A stretch of DNA of 64,000 bases from Bacillus_BU sp051233475 (lineage in GTDB: Bacteria > Bacillota > Bacilli > Bacillales > Cytobacillaceae), in assembly GCF_051233475.1 (NCBI RefSeq), contig NZ_JBKFGH010000008.1, forward strand, positions 1-64,000, in the 5' to 3' direction. A program made the position numbers and the translations under genes. Below, one piece after another: positions 1 through 8,195 of the stretch. The notes below the pieces were generated by a model. That model had not been told where the DNA came from, ran no database searches, and was given only the letters and a program-made list of their open reading frames with translations. The stretch's first letter is position 1. Each line of letters starts with the position of its first letter.

Positions 1-49
1 AGGCACGCCGCCAGCGTTCGTCCTGAGCCAGGATCAAACTCTCCAAGAA
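1..49 (-). rRNA. 16S rRNA, 5' end (partial, runs off the left edge)
   Basis: The minus strand carries the universal 16S 5' region: the AGAGTTTGATCCTGGCTCAG primer site has its first base at position 42, so by E. coli numbering (base 8) the mature 5' end is near position 49. Only about 49 nt are in the window; the rest of the operon lies to the left. Upstream (to the right) are a boxA antitermination site and a promoter, so this is the start of an rrn operon transcribed leftwards. Confidence 0.97.
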
Positions 50-130
50 AGTTGATTTAGCTCATAAAAGTTACGTTGGCTAGTGTTTCTCGACCGAAGT
101 CAATCACACTATAAAATATTATTGTTGACG

Positions 131-184
131 TTTGTTTGTTTAGTTTTCAAAGAGCAATTTTATTGCGTGTCGCTCAGAAGCGAC
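131..184 (-). promoter_or_regulatory. rrn leader: boxA antiterminator and short hairpin
   Basis: Reading the minus strand, TGCTCTTTGAAAACTAAAC (about 138-156) is the typical Bacillus boxA-containing leader upstream of 16S, used for Nus-factor antitermination. Just upstream is a perfect 6-bp hairpin (GTCGCT/AGCGAC at 169-174 and 179-184). Position and order match rrn leaders of Bacillaceae. Confidence 0.8.
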
Positions 185-190
185 TTTCTT

Positions 191-220
191 AATATAGCAT
201 ATCAACCTTTACCCTGTCAA
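191..220 (-). promoter_or_regulatory. rrn promoter (sigma-A type)
   Basis: On the minus strand there is a perfect -35 TTGACA (215-220), an 18-nt spacer, and TATATT (191-196) as -10. It lies about 140-170 nt upstream of the mature 16S 5' end, just before the boxA leader, as expected for the proximal promoter of an rrn operon. A distal promoter is not obvious in the AT-rich sequence to the right. Confidence 0.7.
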
Positions 221-383
221 CACTTTTTAAAAAGTTTATTTTAGGATGAAGTTGATAATTGTTATGCCCTCGGTGAGGACGAGTTCTAATATATCACGGA
301 TAAATAACCATTGCAATAACATTTTTAAATTTTTTCTTCCTTTTTTCTTTTTACCGGTTATATCTATATTATACGTTGTGATT

Positions 384-478
384 TTATCCACATATCCACT
401 ATCAAACAACCCATTGATAAATGAGTGATTTTTCTGAATATCCACAATTTATTAACAAGTATCAACTATTTATCCACA
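384..478 (+). other. Cluster of DnaA boxes in a gene-free stretch (240-580)
   Basis: TTATCCACA, the consensus DnaA box, occurs perfectly at 384-392 and 470-478 on the same strand. A one-mismatch copy, ATATCCACA, lies at 438-446 and a weaker two-mismatch copy at 392-400. The surroundings are very AT-rich and hold no convincing gene. This may be a DnaA-binding cluster outside oriC or part of rrn control. Function is inference; the box sequences are seen directly. Confidence 0.5.
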
Positions 479-588
479 CAAGTATTTACCTCAATCTATT
501 TTTTTATCATGACAAATTGCCATGTAATAAGATATTTTTAGCAATCATAGAATGGTAAAAAAGAGATGAATTTTAAGGAGAAATGCTT

Positions 589-765
589 ATGCTAGAAACG
601 GTTGCATTTTATATATCATTGCTAATGGCTGTATTATTGTTCATTCGGGGATATGTAGAAGCTATTGAAATTGCTGGATCAACAGAGAAGATTTACGGGG
701 GAACACTTATATTTTGTTTAGTGTTTGCTCTTATTTTTTCAAGATTGACTTATGTATTTATGTGA
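589..765 (+). CDS. Small membrane protein, two predicted TM segments, unknown
   Basis: A 58-residue protein. The start is placed at ATG 589 because AAGGAG (575-580) then has an 8-nt spacing; the ATG at 583 is too close. Hydrophobic segments at about residues 4-20 and 38-56 flank a short polar stretch (RGYVEAIEIAGSTEKIYGG), suggesting a two-helix membrane protein with no recognisable domain. It stands alone on the plus strand between the rrn promoter region and a convergent EamA gene. I do not recognise the family. A good RBS and membrane-like composition argue that it is real. Confidence 0.6.
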   Translation: MLETVAFYISLLMAVLLFIRGYVEAIEIAGSTEKIYGGTLIFCLVFALIFSRLTYVFM

Positions 766-794
766 ATAAGCTACCAATTAAAAAGTTAGGCATC

Positions 795-1709
795 CTATTG
801 GATGCCTCTATTAGAGTTTTCAGTTGGTAATGAACGTCCATTCAGCCTTGACGTCTTGTTTTCATCGACTAGAAATAACATAATTCCAGCTAATACAATA
901 ATTCCTCCAACAATTTGGGTCCATATTACTCTTTCACTTAAGAAATACATTGCCAGTATCGTTGCACCAACTGGTTCAAATAGGATAGCAACCGATATCG
1001 TTGATGTACTAAACCATTTGAGAGTCCAGTTAAATAATGTGTGACCAAGTAAATTCGGAACAAGTGCAAGGAGAATAAAATTTGACCAAGTTTGCATATC
1101 ATATCCAATAAAAGAATCTCCTGTTGCTAGGACATAAACAAACAATGTAATAGAACAAATAGAATAAACAACGAACGTATAAGTTATTAATGAGAGTCTT
1201 TTTCTTATTGTTTGTCCAAACAATAAATATGCGGTAATAAGAGCACAGGCAATTAATGCAAGTAAATCTCCAAATAAGGCACTCCCGCTGATCCTAAAAT
1301 CACCCCAGCTTATTATTCCACTTCCTAGTACGGCTGTAATTCCACTAATAATCGCTTTCCCTGATAATTTTTCTTTAAAAAATAGATAGGTCCCTGCAAA
1401 AGCAAATAATGGCTGTAATGTAACTAGTACTGTTGAGCTTGCAACAGAAGTATAGTTAAGTGATTCAAACCAAAGTATGAAATGAAATGCAAGGAACACT
1501 CCTGACATTCCGGAAAGGATCCAATCACGTTTCGTAATAAGTCGAAGTTCCGGAACATATTTTATAAGAAAAACAGGAAACATGAACATTACCGAGAAAA
1601 AAAGACGATAAAATGCAATCACTCCTGCGGGTGCTGATGACATTTTCACAAAGATGGCGGATGTTGATACTGAGAGAACTCCTATCGCAAGAGCAATGTA
1701 AGGATTCAT
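795..1709 (-). CDS. EamA/DMT-family transporter
   Basis: A 304-residue drug/metabolite-transporter protein with about ten hydrophobic helices arranged as two EamA repeats (roughly residues 4-140 and 150-285). The sequence between helices is short and basic, as usual in this family, which includes efflux carriers for amino acids and other metabolites (YdcZ/RhaT superfamily). The length is normal. The start ATG at 1709 is preceded by AAAGGAG with a 9-nt spacing. The gene is monocistronic, divergent from the MgtC-like gene and convergent with the small membrane protein. Substrate cannot be told from sequence. Confidence 0.9.
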   Translation of the reverse strand: MNPYIALAIGVLSVSTSAIFVKMSSAPAGVIAFYRLFFSVMFMFPVFLIKYVPELRLITKRDWILSGMSGVFLAFHFILWFESLNYTSVASSTVLVTLQPLFAFAGTYLFFKEKLSGKAIISGITAVLGSGIISWGDFRISGSALFGDLLALIACALITAYLLFGQTIRKRLSLITYTFVVYSICSITLFVYVLATGDSFIGYDMQTWSNFILLALVPNLLGHTLFNWTLKWFSTSTISVAILFEPVGATILAMYFLSERVIWTQIVGGIIVLAGIMLFLVDENKTSRLNGRSLPTENSNRGIQ

Positions 1710-1843
1710 TTATTTAAACTCCTTTTGAAAAACATGGTAAAATTTATTTAGATATAATTTTACTCTTTTTGAGTCCAATTTTTCTATTTCAAAAGTAATT
1801 TTTTAAATAAAATCGTTTATATATAGAAATGCGAGGGAGAATC

Positions 1844-2539
1844 ATGTTTGATATCGAAGTGGATATTTTAATTAAATTAGGAATTTCTGCCGTATTAGGT
1901 TTAATTATTGGTCTTGAACGCGAATTAAAAAGGAAGCCCGTTGGATTAAAAACAAGCCTCGTTATTTGTATTGTGAGTTGCTTATTAACTATTGTCTCAA
2001 TCGAGTCTGCCTATTTGTTCCCCCATGATAATGATGTGAACATCACAATGGACCCGCTTCGTTTAGCCGCTCAAATTGTTTCAGGGATAGGTTTTCTTGG
2101 TGCTGGCGTTATTCTTCGCCGTGGGAATGACAGTATTTCGGGTTTAACAACAGCGGCAATGATTTGGGGGGCCGCTGGTATTGGAATAGCGGTGGGGACT
2201 GGTTTTTATTTAGAAGCTTTTGCAGGTGTCGTCTTGCTTATTGTTAGTGTTGAAATTGTTCCATATTTGATGAGTCTAATCGGGATTCGAAGACTTCGTG
2301 AAAAAGAAGTGCAGCTTAAGCTTCACGTTAGAGATCGAAATAAAATAAGTGACATCATCTCTTTAATAAAAAAAGAAGAAATTAAAATTAAAACGATGAG
2401 AATAAAAGACACCAATGAAGGCGACCATCTTATTCAATTAATGGTAATAGTAGACTTTAGTGAAGACACTACCGATGTTTACCAACATGTCGTTAAAGTT
2501 GATGGAGTGGAAAAATTAGAAGTGGAAAGCATGTCTTAA
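1844..2539 (+). CDS. MgtC/SapB family membrane protein
   Basis: A 231-residue protein. The N-terminal membrane domain (about residues 1-140) has the MgtC signatures GLIIGLERELKRKPVGLKTS and AAQIVSGIGFLGAGVILRRG. The C-terminal soluble ~75 residues resemble the ACT-like tail of longer MgtC proteins. MgtC family members act in the cytoplasmic membrane, often linked to Mg2+ limitation or acid tolerance; the role here is inferred. ATG 1844 is preferred over ATG 1829 because GAGGGAG (1833-1839) lies between them. It is monocistronic. Confidence 0.88.
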   Translation: MFDIEVDILIKLGISAVLGLIIGLERELKRKPVGLKTSLVICIVSCLLTIVSIESAYLFPHDNDVNITMDPLRLAAQIVSGIGFLGAGVILRRGNDSISGLTTAAMIWGAAGIGIAVGTGFYLEAFAGVVLLIVSVEIVPYLMSLIGIRRLREKEVQLKLHVRDRNKISDIISLIKKEEIKIKTMRIKDTNEGDHLIQLMVIVDFSEDTTDVYQHVVKVDGVEKLEVESMS

Positions 2540-2676
2540 TAGTGTAACTACATGACTTATTTTCGGATTATAATTAATAACAAGTTGAAAAAATGAATAA
2601 TGATAAAAATTTACTCTTGCGAATTCAGCAACTTCCCGCTATAATTTTCCTTGTACCGTAAAGGGACTTTCCATTA

Positions 2677-2750
<74 letters not shown>

Positions 2751-2756
2751 TATAAA

Positions 2757-2786
2757 AAAACCTTGCATTATAGCAAGGTTTTTTTT
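2757..2786 (+). terminator. Terminator of tRNA-Ala (can also act on the minus strand)
   Basis: The hairpin CCTTGC-ATTATA-GCAAGG (2761-2766 and 2773-2778) is flanked by an A-run on the left and eight T on the right. It lies 10 nt after the tRNA 3' end. Confidence 0.85.
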
Positions 2787-2892
2787 CGTATTCCGATATA
2801 TTTAGATATTGCATAGCGACAATCAAAAAAAAGAGCACCAGAAGTAATCTGGAGCTTGTTCCATTTTGTGCTCATTTGAAGAAGCTTTATTT

Positions 2893-4194
2893 TTATATAG
2901 TATCAACCAGCATGTCCTCTTTACTGCTCTTACTCACAATCGGTTCAACTCTGCATATCGTCATTAATATGACGGCACCGATCATGGCCACTAATGCCCC
3001 TATATATAAGGCATATTCATATTTTCCAGAAAGTTCTATAATTAAACCCGTCATAAATGGGGCAAGTATTCCAGCAATGGTTCCAAGTGTTGTAAAAACG
3101 CCTGTTATCATCCCAGCATTTTTTTGGGAAAAGACCATAGGCATTGTAAAAAAGCCACCCATTGTAAGTGTTAAAAATCCATTTGAAGCTGAGATAAGTA
3201 CTACTGCTGCACCTACACTAGTTGCTTTTGATCCAAGAATTAATAGAATACCTGCAATCGATAGTCCGATAATCGGGAATAATTTTCGTCCAATATTTTG
3301 GCCGAATTTTTTCGAGGCTGCATCAGCTAAATATCCACCAAATGGATATGTGAAAATGGCAACAAGATAAGGTAACATCGAATAAAATGCGCTACTGTGC
3401 AAATTGATCCCACGGCCAATCACAAAGTAGTTCGGCAGCCAGGTCATAAATAAGAAGAAGAGGTAATTGGCACAAAAATAAGATAATGCACAGAACCATA
3501 CTGATTTAGTTGAAATGATTTCCTTTTTCGTCAAGAGTCCTTCTGAACCAAAAGCATAATGATGCGAATCCTGGTCTTGTTGAATATACGCTAACTCTGT
3601 TTCGCTTATTCTTGGATGAAGTTCCGGGCTATCCTTCCCAAACTTCCACCAAAGCATGCACCAAATAATCGCGACAAATGAAAATGAATAAAATACCATT
3701 TGCCAGTTCCAAGTCTGGATAATCCAGGTTGCAAGAGGCATTGTAATGGCAATCCCTATCGGGAGTCCTGCTTGAACAAACCCAGTCGCTTTTCCCGTTT
3801 CCTTTTTTGGTATCCACTTAGCTAGAATAGAATGTATAGCGGGCAAAGCCACACCTTCGCCAAGTCCCATGAACATACGAATCAACAACATCATGGACAG
3901 CGTTGAAGCTAAAGGTGTAATAAACACGAAGATGGACCACACAAACGCTCCGATCATCACTATTTTTCCACCGCCAAATCGATCAGCTAAACGACCACCC
4001 GGCATTTGCGTAATCGCATACCCGATGAAAAAAGCAGTTGAAGCCAAACCAAACTCAATGGAGTTCCAGCCGTAATACTCCATCATGGAGGAACCAGCCA
4101 TAGACATGTTTGACCTGTCCATATACAAGACTAAATAGCATAACGAAAGCAATATTATTATTCCCCAGCGTTTATTTCCAATCTTTGAACGCAT
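2893..4194 (-). CDS. MFS transporter, ACS (anion:cation symporter)-like, paralog A
   Basis: A 433-residue, 12-helix major facilitator with an MFS signature loop after helix 2 (residues about 62-75, GGRLADRFGGGKIV). It is clearly paralogous to the carrier at 12418-13710: both share YMDRSNMS/YLGRSSIS near residue 24, the same FGKDSPELHP/FGKDKPELHP central-loop motif and near-identical length. The ACS family carries organic acids and sugar acids, which would suit import of the acid used by the adjoining CoA-ligase/Fix cluster. A strong RBS (GAGGAGG, 8-nt spacing) supports ATG 4194. A 366-bp gap separates it from the ligase gene, so it may have its own promoter. Confidence 0.9.
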   Translation of the reverse strand: MRSKIGNKRWGIIILLSLCYLVLYMDRSNMSMAGSSMMEYYGWNSIEFGLASTAFFIGYAITQMPGGRLADRFGGGKIVMIGAFVWSIFVFITPLASTLSMMLLIRMFMGLGEGVALPAIHSILAKWIPKKETGKATGFVQAGLPIGIAITMPLATWIIQTWNWQMVFYSFSFVAIIWCMLWWKFGKDSPELHPRISETELAYIQQDQDSHHYAFGSEGLLTKKEIISTKSVWFCALSYFCANYLFFLFMTWLPNYFVIGRGINLHSSAFYSMLPYLVAIFTYPFGGYLADAASKKFGQNIGRKLFPIIGLSIAGILLILGSKATSVGAAVVLISASNGFLTLTMGGFFTMPMVFSQKNAGMITGVFTTLGTIAGILAPFMTGLIIELSGKYEYALYIGALVAMIGAVILMTICRVEPIVSKSSKEDMLVDTI

Positions 4195-4560
4195 TTTACT
4201 TGCCTCCTCGTATTAAAAGATTATTGATAACCTTGCAACGAAAGACCGGCTCTGTTCACGTATACATACATTCTAGTAACAATATATTTATTAAAGATAA
4301 CCAATAACAAAATTAATAAATTATCTATAAATAAAGAAATTGAGTTCAATGATAGTGTTTCTTTCAGCTTACTTCATAGAATTTATACGTGAACTATTGA
4401 TGCTCCCATTCAACTTGCTCAACGCTGAACAAAAGTATCTTAATTAGTTGCTTATATGATTAATACCTCTTAATGTACATCATCATTCATTGCAAGAACA
4501 CGGTACTGTATAAAATTGTTAGCATCCTGGATAGAAATTTTACCATCCTTTTTAGTGTTT
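4195..4560. other. Intergenic region upstream of MFS paralog A
   Basis: About 366 bp without a credible gene. It holds the RBS of the MFS gene and probably its promoter. A 9-mer on the minus strand, ACGTGAACA (plus-strand TGTTCACGT, 4253-4261), equals half of the FNR/CRP-type palindrome upstream of the second MFS gene; no second half-site was found here. No terminator hairpin with a T-run was seen after the ligase gene. Confidence 0.4.
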
Positions 4561-6222
4561 TTAGCTGTAAAGACAAGAACCTACCATAGTTTCTGTTGGC
4601 TCCTGCTGGCTATTAATCATCTCGCGCAATAAATATTTTTTAACTTTTCCTGTCTCAGTCCGAGGCAGCGAATCTACTATCTCAACACGCTCAGGATATT
4701 TATATTTAGATACTTTCATTTCGGCAAAAAAAGTTTTTATTTCTTCTATTGATAATGATATTTGATTATTATTAAGGACTACAAAGGCACAAGCCCTCTC
4801 GCCTAATCTTGGGTCTGGTAAGCCAATGACTGCTACATCATAAACATTCGGGTGTTGGTGAAGGATCCGCTCAATTTCATTACTGCTTATATTTTCCCCA
4901 CCACGGATAATAATATCTTTCTTTCTTCCATTAATTCTTATATAACCATCCTTGTCCATTGTACACAGGTCACCACTGTAGTACCATCCTTCATCATCTA
5001 GTACCCTGTCTGTTAATTCCGGTTCCTTAAGGTAGCCTACAAACACATTGGGACCACGGGACGCTTCTTCCCCCTTAACTCCTCTTTCCAGCACAGGTTT
5101 CCTAAACTCATCCACCACTCTGATTTCAATACCTGGAAATGAAGTCCCATCAGTGTGGATAATTTTCTCGATTGGGTCCTCAAGACGAACACCAGTATGT
5201 GGCACGCTTTCGGTCGAGCCATAAACACTGAGAATTTTAAAACCCGCTTCGAGTCCTTGCTCAACCATATGCCGAGGAACGGGAGCCCCTCCACACAAAA
5301 AGAATCGCATCGATGAAATATCATTATCACTCTTTGGTATTACTCGTAATAAATCATAAATAACCGGTGTACAACCGAAGCCACAGGTGCATCTCTCATG
5401 GTCTATTAGTTCAAGGCAATGATTAGGATTGAAAATATCTTGGAGGACAACTTTAGCTCCATTCATTATTGATGCTGTAACCCCATGATGAAATCCAGAA
5501 GCATGTGCTACTGGTGCAGGCATTAAAATCACATCGAGGTAAGTAAGATTTAATGAAGCGCTAAAAGCCTTTTCACTTGCAATAATATTATTATGGGTCA
5601 ACATTACACCCTTCGGATTCCCCTCTGTTCCAGAAGTAAATAATACCGCTGCTAAATCATCAGCACTACGCTTAATGTCACCTGAAAGAGGAGAATATTG
5701 TTTGATTATCCCAGCCAAAGTTGTTCCTTCATCGACCCTGTTCTCCTTCTCAACAATGACTATTTTTTGCAAACTTGGAACATGAGGTAAAACAGCCTTT
5801 ACCATATTAGGATAATCCTGCTTCTTAAATCGAGATGGAATAAACAACACCTTTGATTCACACTTATTTAAAATATAGGACAGATCGGATTCACGTAAAT
5901 TAGGCAAAATAGGGTTTATGACTGCTCCTACTTTTAGACATGCAACATAAATTAATACGAATTCTGCCCAGCCAGGTAATTGAACAGAGACTATGTCATT
6001 TGGTTTCACCCCCACTTCGATCAAAAAAGCGGATACTCTTTTAGCAGCTTCATCCATTTGGGCATAGGTATATCTAGCTCCTTGAAGGTCTACAACAGCC
6101 TCCTTCTCTGGAGCTTTTAAGACTGACATATTCCAATAGTCAGCTAAAGTCGCATCGCCCCAGTAGCCTTTTTTTCGGTATTCTCGCTTTTGAGCTTCAT
6201 TTATTTTCATTCCTAAAGACAT
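4561..6222 (-). CDS. Short/medium-chain acyl-CoA synthetase, FadK-like
   Basis: A 553-residue class I adenylate-forming enzyme that converts a carboxylate, ATP and CoA to acyl-CoA. It has the P-loop TSGTEGNPKG (196-205), the YGSTE motif (334-338), the hinge and acid region YYSGDLCTMDKDGYIRINGRKKD (414-436), GGENISS (441-447) and the catalytic Lys in RTETGK (526). The N-terminal pattern (YWGDATLADYW) and the EGEEASRGPNVF region closely recall E. coli FadK, an anaerobic ligase whose gene sits beside fix-like ydiQRST genes, as here. The RBS AGGAGG has an 8-nt spacing. An unusual short tail (MVGSCLYS) follows the usual end. The actual substrate (fatty, cyclic or betaine-type acid) is unknown. Confidence 0.88.
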   Translation of the reverse strand: MSLGMKINEAQKREYRKKGYWGDATLADYWNMSVLKAPEKEAVVDLQGARYTYAQMDEAAKRVSAFLIEVGVKPNDIVSVQLPGWAEFVLIYVACLKVGAVINPILPNLRESDLSYILNKCESKVLFIPSRFKKQDYPNMVKAVLPHVPSLQKIVIVEKENRVDEGTTLAGIIKQYSPLSGDIKRSADDLAAVLFTSGTEGNPKGVMLTHNNIIASEKAFSASLNLTYLDVILMPAPVAHASGFHHGVTASIMNGAKVVLQDIFNPNHCLELIDHERCTCGFGCTPVIYDLLRVIPKSDNDISSMRFFLCGGAPVPRHMVEQGLEAGFKILSVYGSTESVPHTGVRLEDPIEKIIHTDGTSFPGIEIRVVDEFRKPVLERGVKGEEASRGPNVFVGYLKEPELTDRVLDDEGWYYSGDLCTMDKDGYIRINGRKKDIIIRGGENISSNEIERILHQHPNVYDVAVIGLPDPRLGERACAFVVLNNNQISLSIEEIKTFFAEMKVSKYKYPERVEIVDSLPRTETGKVKKYLLREMINSQQEPTETMVGSCLYS

Positions 6223-6305
6223 ATTCTTGACCTCCTGACCGTAGATATTTTTGAAACCTTGCTTGTAATTTAATGTAAATTTACTCTGCCACTAACAATA
6301 GAATT

Positions 6306-6333
6306 GGAAAAGACAGGTTGACCCGCCTTTTCC
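6306..6333 (-). other. Strong intercistronic hairpin between etfA and the fadK-like gene
   Basis: On the minus strand a 13-bp stem (GGAAAAGGCGGGT paired with ACCTGTCTTTTCC, two G-U pairs) has only a 2-nt loop. It lies 17 nt after the etfA stop and about 85 nt before the ligase start. No T-run follows on the minus strand, so it looks more like an mRNA-stabilising or processing hairpin than a terminator. This function is inferred. Confidence 0.5.
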
Positions 6334-6350
6334 AAATTATTTTTACCCCG

Positions 6351-7355
6351 TTATCTAGCTTTAACTTTTTTAATTTCTTCAATTAAAATTGGAACCACTT
6401 CAAACAAATCGCCAACGACACCGTAATCAGCAATTTCAAAAATAGGGGCATCAGGATCTTTATTTATTGCTACGATAATATCAGATGAAGTTATTCCCCC
6501 TATATGCTGAATAGCTCCTGAAATACCACAGCCAATATAAAGCTTTGGTGAAATTCGTTTTCCTGACTGTCCAATTTGTAGCTGTGGAGCCATCCAGCCA
6601 GCATCTATACAAGCTCTGGTTCCACCTACAGCTCCCCCCAATACATCGGCTAATTCAGTCATTAGCGAAACGTTTTCGGCACTCCCTAATCCTCGACCGC
6701 CAGCGACCACTACTTCAGCTTCTTCCAATTTAATACCTTGTCCTACTGATTTAATAATCTCTAAAACTTTCGTTCTAATTTGGTCCGCATGAGTTTGAAT
6801 AACTTCTTTTATAACCTCGGCAGTTCTCCCGCTATCAGGCTGTCCTTTTCCATATGAACCAGCACGTACCGTACCAATTTGAGGTCTTGTTTCTGTGAAA
6901 GTTACAGTGGATAAGAGATTACCACCATAAATTGGTCTAGTCCATGCAATACTTCCATCTTCCCCAACTTCTACTGCTGTACAGTCCGCTGCAGAGCCTA
7001 CTTGTAATCTAGCTGCTACTCTTGGTAGTAAATCCCGTCCGTTATTGGTAGAGCCCATCATCAATACAGAAGGCTGAAATTTTTCTGCTAGTTTTACAAC
7101 AGCATTTGAATAACTGTCCGTATTATAGACTTGGTAATTCTCCCCCTCGATTACAATCACTTCATCAGCACCGTAAGCTATCACTGTTTTTACAGCTTCA
7201 TCAACGTTTTGACCTATAACAATTGCAACAACCTTTTCTCCACTTGACTCAGCGAGAAATTTGCCTTGATTAATAAGCTCCAAGTCAACATTTTTCACGC
7301 TTCCATTAGCAGTCTCAATCACAACCCATATATTTTTAAAAGCTTGAATATCCAT
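6351..7355 (-). CDS. etfA: Electron transfer flavoprotein alpha subunit (EtfA/FixB)
   Basis: A 334-residue ETF alpha subunit. The N-terminal half has the ETF fold. The C-terminal FAD domain has VVAGGRGLGSAENV (about 217-230), GGTRACIDAGW, the Q-SGKRISPKLYIGCGISGAIQH block and INKDPDAPIFEIADYGVVGD, all standard FAD-binding signatures. It pairs with EtfB encoded 15 nt upstream to carry electrons between acyl-CoA dehydrogenase and another partner, here probably the FixC/FixX pair in the same operon. The RBS GGAGGGG precedes ATG 7355. FixB of nitrogen fixers and CaiD-linked FixB are the nearest functional analogues. Confidence 0.95.
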   Translation of the reverse strand: MDIQAFKNIWVVIETANGSVKNVDLELINQGKFLAESSGEKVVAIVIGQNVDEAVKTVIAYGADEVIVIEGENYQVYNTDSYSNAVVKLAEKFQPSVLMMGSTNNGRDLLPRVAARLQVGSAADCTAVEVGEDGSIAWTRPIYGGNLLSTVTFTETRPQIGTVRAGSYGKGQPDSGRTAEVIKEVIQTHADQIRTKVLEIIKSVGQGIKLEEAEVVVAGGRGLGSAENVSLMTELADVLGGAVGGTRACIDAGWMAPQLQIGQSGKRISPKLYIGCGISGAIQHIGGITSSDIIVAINKDPDAPIFEIADYGVVGDLFEVVPILIEEIKKVKAR

Positions 7356-7370
7356 GTTTACCCCTCCATC

Positions 7371-8150
7371 CTAAATGATCTTTGCCGCTAGTAGATTTTC
7401 CATTAATTTGAGTGCTGAATCACTGCCAGATGCTTCTTGAATTTTTATTCCAGCCTCTCTTTTTGGAGGAGCAAAAGTTTTTATTACTTTTGTAGGTGAT
7501 CCTACACCGACCTTTGTTAGTTCAATTTCTAAATCTGCCGCAGTTAATACTTCAATTTTCGCTTTATTCGCTGCCATTTTTGTTTTGATCGTGGCTAATC
7601 TTGGCTCATTGATAGAATCTACTACTGTACATACTGCTGGCAGTTGAGCTTCTATTACTTCGTATCCCTCGTCTGCTTCACGATTAACGATTATCGTGTC
7701 ACCTTTTGCTTCAATTTTGGCCACGTACGTAACTTGGGCGATTCCAAGTTGTTCTGCAATTTGGGCCCCTACTTGTCCCGCATCTGTATCTGTCGCTTGA
7801 TTACCACAAATGATTAAATCAAAGTTACCGAGCTTATTTATCGCGGCAGTCAAAATGGAGCTAGTTGAATAAGAATCTGATCCTTCAAAAGCCGGGTCAT
7901 TAATTAACACCGCTTTATCTGCCCCTACTGATATACATTCCTTTAAAGCAGATGTTGCTTTATCTGGTCCCATTGAAATTACCGTTACACTGCCGCCGTT
8001 TGCTTCTTTTAATTGAACAGCTGCTTCAAGCGCATTTTTATCGTAAGGACTAATAATATTTGGCGTACCATCTTTAATTTTCCCTGTTTCTACATCTACT
8101 TTTAGTTCCTCTGTATCTGGCACTTGCTTAATACAAACTAACAGTTCCAT
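7371..8150 (-). CDS. etfB: Electron transfer flavoprotein beta subunit (EtfB/FixA)
   Basis: A 259-residue ETF beta subunit. It begins MELLVCIKQVPDTEELKVD, has the AMP/NAD-pocket regions VISMGPDKA (about 57-65) and LIICGNQATDTDAGQVG (about 111-127), and the VNREADEGYEVIEAQLPAV segment typical of the family. It forms a heterodimer with the EtfA encoded immediately downstream (15-nt gap). The gene lies 45 nt after the acyl-CoA dehydrogenase, an arrangement often seen in electron-bifurcating or FixAB systems. Whether this pair bifurcates cannot be decided from reading alone. The RBS is GGAGG upstream of ATG 8150. Confidence 0.95.
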   Translation of the reverse strand: MELLVCIKQVPDTEELKVDVETGKIKDGTPNIISPYDKNALEAAVQLKEANGGSVTVISMGPDKATSALKECISVGADKAVLINDPAFEGSDSYSTSSILTAAINKLGNFDLIICGNQATDTDAGQVGAQIAEQLGIAQVTYVAKIEAKGDTIIVNREADEGYEVIEAQLPAVCTVVDSINEPRLATIKTKMAANKAKIEVLTAADLEIELTKVGVGSPTKVIKTFAPPKREAGIKIQEASGSDSALKLMENLLAAKII

Positions 8151-8195
8151 CGTTTTTTCCTCCGTTCGTCATGAATGGTTGCTTCATTGTTTGAG

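Noticed and set aside
236..445. Overlapping 60-69-codon frames on both strands beside the rrn promoter
   Set aside because: AT-rich low-complexity translation, no RBS, and they overlap the DnaA-box cluster; no family resemblance.
2876..3370. 164-codon plus-strand frame
   Set aside because: Lies antisense inside the MFS gene 2893-4194, whose motifs and RBS are convincing; the plus frame is a shadow.
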